A DNA stretch of 6,042 nucleotides from contig PLBX01000398.1 in NCBI GenBank assembly GCA_003135495.1, positions 17,118-23,159 on the forward strand. Reading direction: 5' to 3'. Source of the DNA: Acidobacteriaceae bacterium (GTDB lineage: Bacteria; Acidobacteriota; Terriglobia; Terriglobales; Acidobacteriaceae). Under the pieces are notes generated by a model. It saw only the letters and a list, made by a program, of their open reading frames with translations, made no database searches and was not told where the DNA came from. The position numbers and the translations under genes were made by a program. Below, piece by piece: positions 1 to 6,042 of the stretch; position 1 is the stretch's first letter; the number at the start of each line of letters is the position of its first letter.

Positions 1-1
1 C

Positions 2-487
2 ACCGGCTTGCGATTCGTCCCCGTTGAACATGCAGGGAATCAGAACGAATCGAAAGAAGAAGTGGAAAAGGTAGTTCAGTTCGTCGATGAACTCTTGAAT
101 AACGGGGCTACATGGACGAACAAGAAAGGTGAGAACAAAGTCCTAGCGCTTCAGGACATCCTTGTTGTTACTCCTTACAATGCGCAGGTTTCTTCCCTCG
201 CAGAAAAGTTACCGGCAAATACGAGGGTGGGAACGGTGGACAAGTACCAAGGGCAAGAGGCGGCAGTGGTTTTTTACTCGATGGCAACCTCCACGCCAGA
301 GGACGCTCCAAGGGGCATGGAATTCCTGTACAGCTTGAATCGCTTGAACGTCGCAGTGTCTCGTGCCCGATGCGTGGCCGTCATTGTCGCTAGCCCAGCC
401 TTGTTCCAAGTGCAGTGCCGGACGCCGCGCCAGATCGAGCTTGCCAATGCATTTTGTCGCTACCTTGAGATGGTTCGTCCGGTGTGA
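2..487 (+). CDS. SF1 DNA helicase, C-terminal part (TM0106-type RecB-like nuclease-helicase), 5'-truncated
   Basis: The frame is open from the window edge, so this is the last ~161 residues of a longer protein; the TTG at 8 is an internal Leu codon, not a start. The visible part is the second RecA-like domain of an SF1 helicase (AAA_12-like). It shows a motif-IV-region strand ILVVTPYNAQ (about 158-187), motif V VDKYQGQE (236-259) and motif VI NRLNVAVSRARC (338-373) with the arginines expected to contact ATP. The ending, with SMATSTPEDAPRGMEFLYSL and CRTPRQIELANAFCRYLE, is characteristic of proteins annotated as TM0106 family RecB-like putative nuclease, which carry an N-terminal RNase H-like/RecB-like nuclease domain before the helicase. 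That N-terminal half lies outside the window, so nuclease activity is inferred from the family. The natural stop is TGA at 485-487. The gene runs convergently into the large helicase-nuclease gene, with 83 bp between the stops. Helicase assignment is firm; the subfamily is likely. Confidence 0.88.
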   Translation, partial: TGLRFVPVEHAGNQNESKEEVEKVVQFVDELLNNGATWTNKKGENKVLALQDILVVTPYNAQVSSLAEKLPANTRVGTVDKYQGQEAAVVFYSMATSTPEDAPRGMEFLYSLNRLNVAVSRARCVAVIVASPALFQVQCRTPRQIELANAFCRYLEMVRPV

Positions 488-560
488 CAACTATGGCAGC
501 AGAGAAATGGATCGGCGAGAGACAAAGGGTGTGTGGAGTTCATGCATCTTGGCGTCGAGC

Positions 561-577
561 GATGTAGGTACTACATC
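561..577. repeat. Perfect 7-bp inverted repeat at the convergent gene ends
   Basis: GATGTAG (561-567), a 3-nt loop GTA, then CTACATC (571-577) form a perfect 7-bp stem. The right arm covers the TAG stop and last codon of the large - strand gene. The position between two convergent genes suggests a 3'-end hairpin, perhaps protecting or ending transcripts in both directions. However, neither strand has a U-tract after the stem and the stem is only moderately GC-rich, so a classical intrinsic terminator is not supported. Confidence 0.4.
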
Positions 578-3500
578 AAGGATAGCTTGTTGAGGTACTC
601 CAGCAGATTCTTGGTTTGAAGTGAGGTGTTGCGAAACCAATCGGTTGACCAAATGCGGTAGATTTTCCACCCCAGCCGCTCTAGAACCTCTTGACGGAGA
701 CGGTCGCGGTCGCGTGCCGAGCGAGCACTGTGATAGGTTGCTCCGTCACATTCCACGCCACAGAGAAAAGTCCCCGGTTTTTTCGGATGTCGCACCGCAA
801 TGTCAATACGGTATCCAGCGAATCCGAATTGAGTGACCGCCTCAAAACCATTCGTTCGGAGTGTCTCCAAGACCCACTCTTCAAATTCCGAATCGCACGC
901 ATCGCCTATTCGTACCACCGAGGGCATTATGAAGTGTCCATCCCTCGCGTATTGCAAATAGGCTTTCAAGACCCTCACACCCCAGTGCTTCCCTTCCTCC
1001 TGAATATCCTCTGGAGTCATCGATGAAAACACCACGACTCTCTTCTTGGCGCGAGTGAACAACACATTCAGGCGACGGTGTCCATAAATGCCATTGATCG
1101 GCCCAAATCGCTGATAAAAATTGCCGTTTCCGTCCTTGCCGTACACCGTCGAGATGAAAATTACGTCCCGCTCATCGCCTTGCACATTTTCTAGGTTCTT
1201 GACAAATAAAGATTCAATTTCTGTTTCCCATCTGGCTCGGTACGCCTCTGCCGAAGGGTCGGAGGCGAACAGGCGATCCATTTGTTCTCTTATCAACTCA
1301 GCCTGCTTGCTGTTGACGGCCACGATGCCCAGTGACTGATTTGGACACGACACCATGAATTTGAGCACTGCACTTATGACAGCTTCCGCTTCTTCTTGGT
1401 TCGTTCCAGCCGCGTATACACCGTTGACTTGTACGAGGTGGACACCATACTCAGGATGTTCGTGGTACGGCGATGGAAAAACAGTGAGGTCGTCATTGTA
1501 GAACTCGTGATTTGAGAACGCGATGAGTGAGCCGTGTTCTGATCGATAGTGCCACTTGAGGCGGCGTGGCGGAAAAAAGCGAGCGGCGGCAGCCTCCAAT
1601 ACTGATTCTTGTTTGACATCTTCCATCTCTTCTTCGTCGTCCGTAGAATCGGTCGAAACCTTCTGAAAAAACGATGTTGGAGGTAGCTGCATCTGATCAC
1701 CTACGATAACCACCTGCGTAGCGCGGGCGATAGCACCCAACGCCTCTTCCGGGCGTATCTGCGAGGCTTCGTCCATTAAAAGAAGATCAAACTCAAGTCG
1801 TCCCGGTTCCAAAAACTGAGCCACCGACATCGGACTCATCATCCAACAAGGATTAAGGGCCTGCACAGCATTTCCTGCCCGTCGAAACAACTCCCGCAGG
1901 CTAATCCGGGGGCGTGTTTGGCTGGAAACACGCTGCACAAGTGCCAACTCTGTCAGGTCAGCCACTCTTCCGATGGAGTTCCCGTCAGGCACAGGGCGAG
2001 AAAATAGCTTATTGGCGAGTAATTGGCGTCGTAAGGCAAGGTATTCCCGGTCGAGCCGCTGATATTGCTTCCGAACATGTTCGTATCCCGCCCCCGAGTG
2101 ACGCCTCAGTCGGGGATCATTTTCCAGAAGCTGTTCAGCACTGGAGCGATAAAACACGAACTCGGTCGCTGCGGCTAACTCGCGATAATCTTCCTCTGCC
2201 GCAGCGAATGCCGCAAGCACAGGTCCGAGACCAGCGTCTGCCGCCGCATCCTCAGCCAAAAGAAAAGCAGTGTAGTCGTGTAACTTTTCGGGATGGGACA
2301 GCGCAAACTGACATCGGTCGATTAAACGGGGAAGATCGCACGCCTCAACGACTGCTTCACCACACCACAGAGCAGAATCGATTTTTGCTAGTGAGAACGC
2401 TGTGCGACAGGATGCCTCCGACAATTGAAGTGTTTTTCTGAGTTCCGAGAGCCAAGACCGGAGGTAGAGAAGGTGTGCCGGGTCAGCGTAAACGAATTGC
2501 TCCAAGTCTGAGAACAACTTTGCATTCGTGATCGCTGTGGCGTAGTCCATAGTGGCGCTGACGTCATTCATCCAAACACGGGCGTCGAGACTCCCCTCGA
2601 CACGGAGATCGAGCGATTCCGCTGCACCTTTGATCTCGCTAACTTGCCCCTCGATGTGGCCGAGTAGGTCGGCTAACGGCTCCGCACCGGATAACGGAAG
2701 CGTCTCCCTAATACCCGCATATGTCATCGTCGAAACCGCTCGTTCCAGGTGCCCGCAGTTCGCGAGCAGGCGCTCACGAGCTTGAGCCATAGTTCCAGAA
2801 TCATTGATAACGGGAAGAATCTCCCGTGATAGGAGAGAATAAGAGCCCGACATGGCTAGAGCGGATAGCTCGCGGAGCTTGTCTGGACTCCCTGCGAACA
2901 AAATCCCCAAAACACGGTTTCCGTTTTCACCATAGGGCGCGAGTTGGTCCCGCGCTGTCTGAGCCCACCCGCTTATCGCCAATATTCGGTTGAAATCCGT
3001 GTCCATGCCTGCATAAATAGGGCCGCAAGCTTGTCTTACTCGCTGGTCGGACAGAAATGACTGCTCATCGTCGAGATACTGCGAGCAATGAAGTAGCTCC
3101 TCAGCCAAAGCACCCTTGGATGGTGGCACTACGGCTGCTGCCTTCGCCAGCGTCTTGGCACGCCGACAACGAGAGTCGAAAAGCGAAGACACCCAACTCG
3201 TGGTTCTGAGGGCGATGACAAGCTGTTTGATTTCGGCAGAAGAAGGGAGGAGACCTAAATTCCATCTCGTCTGAAGCTCCTGCTTCCGTGAGTTCAGCGC
3301 GGCACATTTGAGACCTGCCTCACGAAAAACCGCAAGGTTGCCGTCAGCGAGGAGATTGATAGTCCGGCTGTGCCAAAGTTCTTTCGAGAACCCACGTAAT
3401 TGTTCGACGCCCGCACACGCCACCCGAACCGCACCCACGGCGGCGTTTTCAAGCCCAAATGCGGCAGTCAGCATCGTGGAAATGGACTCGCACTCCTGAA

Positions 3501-5709
3501 TGCTCCTAGTCAGGGTAGTCCACCCGCTCCAGACCTCGCGAGCGGCCCCTATCGTTCCGGCTGTCAGACCAAGAGATCGCAGGATGTCATAGCCCGCCCG
3601 AATTTCATTGCTTGGCACCTTCAATGCGGCTTCTGGCTCCTCGACGTAGGTCGTAAGCTTTTCGATACTCTGGATTTGGGTGGCAAACACACGGAGGAGT
3701 TGCTTCACTCGAAGGTGACCTTCCGGCGATTTTAATTTTGGAAATAGAACCGTAATTAGATTGGCTGGTGGGGAAGGAATCGCCTCAAGACGCGAACAAA
3801 GCTCCATCAGTTCTTGCGCCGAGGAGGGTATTTTACCGCCAATGGCTTGCTCAAGTTCCTGCGCCTTCGCCACGACATCGGTTAGGGATCGCTGCCAGCC
3901 TGTGAGGCGTGTCACAAGTTCATCGATTTCCAAATCCGTTATCCCGCTGTTTTGAAGACCTCGCCAAGGGTGATCGGCCAATCCACCGAACTTTTTCAGC
4001 GATTCACACTGCTGTTCTAGGTTCGCCGCAGAATCCAACATTTCCAGCCGCATGTGCCGGTTTATTTGGAGTGCGTTTTTTAGGCGAGCCCCTGCGAGCG
4101 CAGGCGGGAGAATTGCTCGAAAGCGATCTCTGGTTGCGCTCCCAAGGAGAATCTCACGGACCGACAGTCCCGTTTCGCCCACCATTTCGTTACATTTCTG
4201 GACATAGTAGATCAAGTCCGTTCTGGCTTCCCGGAGAGCGGACAAATTGCTCGTAACGACATCTTGACGAACTCGGCTGTCTCGGTACTCCAGTCGGTTC
4301 GCAAGGCTCTGCACAACGGCGGATTTCGATGTCTTGCTCGAATGAAGTTCCAAACAGAACGGGTTCAGACCAGCAGCAGTAAGCCTCTTCTGCACAACTT
4401 CGAGAGCCGCCATTTTCTCAGCGACGAATAGAACGGACTTACCAGCATCCAATGCCGCAGCGATAATGTTGGTAATGGTCTGGGACTTCCCGGTGCCGGG
4501 GGGGCCTTGTATAACAATGTTGGTTCCCTTCAGAACGTCAATGACTGCGCTATGCTGGGACGAGTCTGCGTCCGTTATCAGGAGGGCGTCAGGTAAGGCA
4601 GGATCATCGATCTCATAGTCAGGCGCAGACGCTGTTCCGTGTATCTCGTCTCCAGCGATTAAGCTCCGAAGGACGTTTTTGCGATTCAGGGGTGACTGTT
4701 CGGGCCAAATCGCGGGGTCCAAGTCCTTATACATCGCCAGCGTAGAAAACGTGAACAATCCTACCGTCACGAAACGTCTTAAGGCCCAGTCCGGTCGATT
4801 GTGGGCGATTTGTTCTATTTTCGCCAGATAGGAGGCGAGAGCACCGTCTTCGCCATCCTCGTCGCCAACCCATTCCGGAAGTTCCACACTATACTGCTTT
4901 CGGAGAAGCTCCTTCAGTGCGACATTGATCTCAATCTCGTCGTTTCTTCCCTCAATGAAATAGCGATATTCGCCTCGGTCAAGCTCCCTATTCAACTCAA
5001 TTGGATAGAACACTAGCGGAGCGATACGTTTCTGGTCACTCGCTTCCGAGTCGTAATATTCGAGGAAACCAAAAGCGCAGTAGAGCGCCGACAGTCCCGC
5101 ATCTTGCAGTAAGATGCGAACAGATTCTCGCAATGCGCCCAGTTTTCTGTCCAAGTCTTCGCGGAAGAATAGCGTCTGAATATTCGAATCATTATGTCGC
5201 CTAGCGATCTTCTCTGTAGGCACTGGGAGGTCGTAGCCGGAAGGAATTCCCAGTTCTTCGGCGCGTTTCTTCGGATCACTCGTAGGATCATAGGACGTGA
5301 GACCAAGCTGCACTCTCACTCGATTACGCAGCTCTCGATCCGCTTTCTGCGTTTGCCGATCAGAAGGGTTTGGGCCAAGCTCCGCTAGCTTTTCTTTGTA
5401 TTGCTCGTCGGTGCGCCTAGCATTCTGAATGGCTCGCTCGAACATTGGCAGCCTCTCATCCGGAGGAACCAAATCGGGGTAAGGAAGGGGATCAAAAGTC
5501 ATTTGTCGTGACATTGAGAGGCGGTTAAAGAGGGTTTCAGGAATTTCGTCGATCGCCCGGATGTGCGACCGTGACCGTTCGGAATGGCGGAAGCTTATAA
5601 GTGGATTTCGGCTGCTGAGGTCAAGAAGTTTCTGACGATATTGCTGGATGGCGGTACTAACGAAATCATCAATCGCGGCGGATTGTTCAGTTGCAGCAAC
5701 GTCTGCCAT
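571..5709 (-). CDS. DUF4011 - SF1 helicase - Vsr-like nuclease protein, Hhe-like defence candidate
   Basis: Intact 1712-residue protein, predicted cytoplasmic (no signal peptide or membrane segment seen). Residues ~20-340 look like DUF4011: YRQKLLDLSSRNPLISF near 24-40, ALYCAFGFLEYY at 208-219, APLVFYPIELN at 230-240, and VTVGLFTFSTLAMYKDLDP at 314-332. The SF1 helicase follows: Q-motif Gln385, Walker A GPPGTGKS (402-409, Lys408), motif Ia VLFVAEKMAALE (426-437), a mostly helical insert of about 800 residues (~455-1265), Walker B LLLMDEASQ (Asp1313, Glu1314), motif III GDQMQLPP (1337-1344), WHYRS (1386-1390), motif V ENVQGDERDVI (1507-1517) and motif VI RRLNVLFTRAKKR (1545-1557). Residues ~1605-1695 form a Vsr/MTES_1575-type PD-(D/E)XK-like nuclease: Asp1636, GVECDGATYH (1651-1660), DRDRLR and RIWSTDW. 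ATP-driven DNA or RNA remodelling coupled to cleavage is inferred from the family. The same domain order is reported for the single-gene anti-phage system Hhe (recalled, not searched). The ATG at 5709 is preferred because DUF4011 begins soon after it; its SD is weak (GGA 4 nt upstream; GGAG 15 nt upstream). Stop is TAG. Confidence 0.93.
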   Translation of the reverse strand: MADVAATEQSAAIDDFVSTAIQQYRQKLLDLSSRNPLISFRHSERSRSHIRAIDEIPETLFNRLSMSRQMTFDPLPYPDLVPPDERLPMFERAIQNARRTDEQYKEKLAELGPNPSDRQTQKADRELRNRVRVQLGLTSYDPTSDPKKRAEELGIPSGYDLPVPTEKIARRHNDSNIQTLFFREDLDRKLGALRESVRILLQDAGLSALYCAFGFLEYYDSEASDQKRIAPLVFYPIELNRELDRGEYRYFIEGRNDEIEINVALKELLRKQYSVELPEWVGDEDGEDGALASYLAKIEQIAHNRPDWALRRFVTVGLFTFSTLAMYKDLDPAIWPEQSPLNRKNVLRSLIAGDEIHGTASAPDYEIDDPALPDALLITDADSSQHSAVIDVLKGTNIVIQGPPGTGKSQTITNIIAAALDAGKSVLFVAEKMAALEVVQKRLTAAGLNPFCLELHSSKTSKSAVVQSLANRLEYRDSRVRQDVVTSNLSALREARTDLIYYVQKCNEMVGETGLSVREILLGSATRDRFRAILPPALAGARLKNALQINRHMRLEMLDSAANLEQQCESLKKFGGLADHPWRGLQNSGITDLEIDELVTRLTGWQRSLTDVVAKAQELEQAIGGKIPSSAQELMELCSRLEAIPSPPANLITVLFPKLKSPEGHLRVKQLLRVFATQIQSIEKLTTYVEEPEAALKVPSNEIRAGYDILRSLGLTAGTIGAAREVWSGWTTLTRSIQECESISTMLTAAFGLENAAVGAVRVACAGVEQLRGFSKELWHSRTINLLADGNLAVFREAGLKCAALNSRKQELQTRWNLGLLPSSAEIKQLVIALRTTSWVSSLFDSRCRRAKTLAKAAAVVPPSKGALAEELLHCSQYLDDEQSFLSDQRVRQACGPIYAGMDTDFNRILAISGWAQTARDQLAPYGENGNRVLGILFAGSPDKLRELSALAMSGSYSLLSREILPVINDSGTMAQARERLLANCGHLERAVSTMTYAGIRETLPLSGAEPLADLLGHIEGQVSEIKGAAESLDLRVEGSLDARVWMNDVSATMDYATAITNAKLFSDLEQFVYADPAHLLYLRSWLSELRKTLQLSEASCRTAFSLAKIDSALWCGEAVVEACDLPRLIDRCQFALSHPEKLHDYTAFLLAEDAAADAGLGPVLAAFAAAEEDYRELAAATEFVFYRSSAEQLLENDPRLRRHSGAGYEHVRKQYQRLDREYLALRRQLLANKLFSRPVPDGNSIGRVADLTELALVQRVSSQTRPRISLRELFRRAGNAVQALNPCWMMSPMSVAQFLEPGRLEFDLLLMDEASQIRPEEALGAIARATQVVIVGDQMQLPPTSFFQKVSTDSTDDEEEMEDVKQESVLEAAAARFFPPRRLKWHYRSEHGSLIAFSNHEFYNDDLTVFPSPYHEHPEYGVHLVQVNGVYAAGTNQEEAEAVISAVLKFMVSCPNQSLGIVAVNSKQAELIREQMDRLFASDPSAEAYRARWETEIESLFVKNLENVQGDERDVIFISTVYGKDGNGNFYQRFGPINGIYGHRRLNVLFTRAKKRVVVFSSMTPEDIQEEGKHWGVRVLKAYLQYARDGHFIMPSVVRIGDACDSEFEEWVLETLRTNGFEAVTQFGFAGYRIDIAVRHPKKPGTFLCGVECDGATYHSARSARDRDRLRQEVLERLGWKIYRIWSTDWFRNTSLQTKNLLEYLNKLSLM

Positions 5710-5745
5710 CTTGTCCGCATTCTACTCCGTCGAAGCGCCTCTGTT

Positions 5746-5758
5746 GGGCTAGCAGCCC
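5746..5758 (-). repeat. Short hairpin in the leader of the helicase-nuclease gene
   Basis: GGGCT, a 3-nt loop, then AGCCC can form a 5-bp GC-rich stem 36 nt before the start codon of the large gene. It would lie in that gene's 5' leader if transcription starts farther upstream. No alternative structure, leader peptide or U-tract is associated with it, so a regulatory role is speculative. Confidence 0.25.
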
Positions 5759-5923
5759 TAGCTTGAATCTGGCACTGCAGGTTTCCTCGACTACGAAGGT
5801 GGAACTCAGTTTTTCGAACGTCGCGATAAAAAACGGAAAATGATAGGACTTAACTCGCACCTCTTCTACGTGCCATCGCACCGCTCCAAGTCGCGCCCCC
5901 GCTGCGCCTCATCGTTCCACTCT

Positions 5924-5931
5924 TATACAAT
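5924..5931 (+). promoter_or_regulatory. Possible -10 element for the right-edge gene
   Basis: TATACAAT contains two overlapping -10-like hexamers, TATACA and TACAAT, in an AT-rich patch (5921-5947) directly after a GC-rich stretch. It would place the transcription start about 25 nt before the ATG at 5963. The sequence 17 bp upstream (around 5901-5908) does not match a sigma70 -35 box, so any promoter here would be weak, activator-dependent or read by a different sigma factor. Confidence 0.3.
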
Positions 5932-5950
5932 TAACCGTCTTAAAAATCCC

Positions 5951-5958
5951 GAGGGGGG
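5951..5958 (+). promoter_or_regulatory. Ribosome binding site of the right-edge gene
   Basis: The purine run GAGGGGGG contains GAGG, complementary to the 16S rRNA 3' end, with 8 nt between GAGG and the ATG at 5963. It is the best Shine-Dalgarno sequence in the window and the main support that the truncated frame at the right edge is a real gene start. Confidence 0.75.
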
Positions 5959-5962
5959 AACA

Positions 5963-6042
5963 ATGTCCAATTTAGATAATGCTCTTAAGGAGCTTCGTGA
6001 GAAGCGCAGCCAAGCGCAGATAGAAATTGAGAAGTTAGATCA
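5963..6042 (+). CDS. Hypothetical charged, probably coiled-coil protein, 3'-truncated
   Basis: The frame starts at ATG 5963 and is open to the window edge, giving 26 complete codons (MSNLDNALKELREKRSQAQI, then EIEKLD). The start is supported by a strong GAGG ribosome binding site. The peptide is rich in Lys, Glu, Arg and Gln, with Leu/Ile/Ala at heptad-like spacing (L4, L8, L11, I20, I22, L25), so it probably forms an amphipathic helix or coiled coil. Starts of this kind are familiar from small hypothetical proteins in Acidobacteriota and related genomes, some with a basic C-terminal tail, but this is a recollection and the rest is not visible. It is transcribed divergently from the helicase-nuclease gene, so they are not in one operon, though they could share a control region. 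No function can be assigned. Confidence 0.72.
   Translation, partial: MSNLDNALKELREKRSQAQIEIEKLD

Larger units (their letters stand above)
5710..5962. other. Divergent intergenic region between the helicase-nuclease gene and the right-edge gene
   Basis: This 253-bp gap separates two divergent starts, so it should hold promoters for both genes. On the - strand, TATCAT (5845-5840) resembles a -10 box but has no good -35 at normal spacing and would give a leader of about 125 nt. On the + strand, TATACAAT lies 32 nt before the right-edge start. The region also has an A-run at 5828-5833 and several short palindromes (TCGCGA, TTCGAA, GCTAGC) that could occur by chance. A 64-codon GTG-start frame crosses it on the - strand, but it overlaps the helicase start and has no recognisable content, so it is not called. 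No tRNA or mobile-element end was seen. Confidence 0.5.

Noticed and set aside
561..577. Intrinsic terminator at the convergent junction
   Set aside because: The stem is perfect but short, and no T-run follows on either strand; it is kept as an inverted repeat only.
363..593. 76-codon + strand frame over the convergent junction
   Set aside because: It overlaps the confident C-terminus of the left helicase in another frame and then the end of the large gene; no motif or ribosome binding site supports it.
1914..2441. Open frame of 175 codons on the + strand, antisense to the large gene
   Set aside because: It lies fully inside the conserved helicase-nuclease coding region, has no recognisable domain and no convincing ribosome binding site; it is a shadow frame.
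3909..4256. Open frames of about 110 codons on the + strand (also 691-1026 and 3400-3735)
   Set aside because: All are antisense to the intact - strand gene and their compositions (rich in Arg, Ser, Pro, Cys) are typical of out-of-frame translation.
5840..5845. TATCAT on the - strand as a -10 box for the large gene
   Set aside because: One hexamer resembles the consensus but no -35 box lies 16-18 bp upstream, so I do not call a promoter.
5687..5881. 64-codon - strand frame with GTG start in the leader of the large gene
   Set aside because: It overlaps the large gene's start in another frame, begins at GTG without a Shine-Dalgarno sequence and matches no family I know. A leader peptide cannot be excluded, but nothing supports it.
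1..6042. CRISPR array, tRNA, insertion sequence or attachment site
   Set aside because: No regularly spaced direct repeats, cloverleaf-like segment, transposase motif or terminal repeats were seen by eye; a dedicated scan was not possible.

Overview
The window holds one very large intact gene and two gene fragments cut by its edges. Layout from left to right: (1) the 3' end of a superfamily 1 (SF1) helicase gene on the + strand, resembling the C-terminal part of TM0106-type RecB-like nuclease-helicases, ending at 487; (2) an 83-bp convergent gap (488-570) with a short perfect inverted repeat at 561-577; (3) a 1712-codon gene on the - strand (5709 to 571) encoding a DUF4011 - SF1 helicase - Vsr-like (MTES_1575-type) nuclease protein; (4) a 253-bp divergent intergenic region (5710-5962) with weak promoter-like elements; (5) the first 26 complete codons of a small, charged, probably coiled-coil protein on the + strand, starting at 5963 behind a strong ribosome binding site.

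The large gene is the main content. All the SF1 motifs can be read in it: Walker A, DEAS Walker B, GDQMQLPP motif III, and motifs IV to VI. The C-terminal nuclease domain has its acidic residues in place. This architecture (DUF4011, helicase, Vsr) matches, from memory, the single-gene anti-phage system called Hhe in a large survey of defence genes. That assignment rests on architecture only; no search was run. The neighbouring + strand gene end also belongs to a DNA helicase/nuclease family, so two SF1 nucleic-acid enzymes lie tail to tail. This fits a defence or accessory DNA-processing neighbourhood, but with only one complete gene the window cannot prove a defence island.

The organism is a bacterium with balanced to moderately GC-rich DNA and ordinary Shine-Dalgarno use. 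The short right-edge protein start and the TM0106-like sequence recall Acidobacteriota-type genomes, but this is a weak impression. No tRNA, rRNA, CRISPR array, insertion sequence or attachment site was seen.
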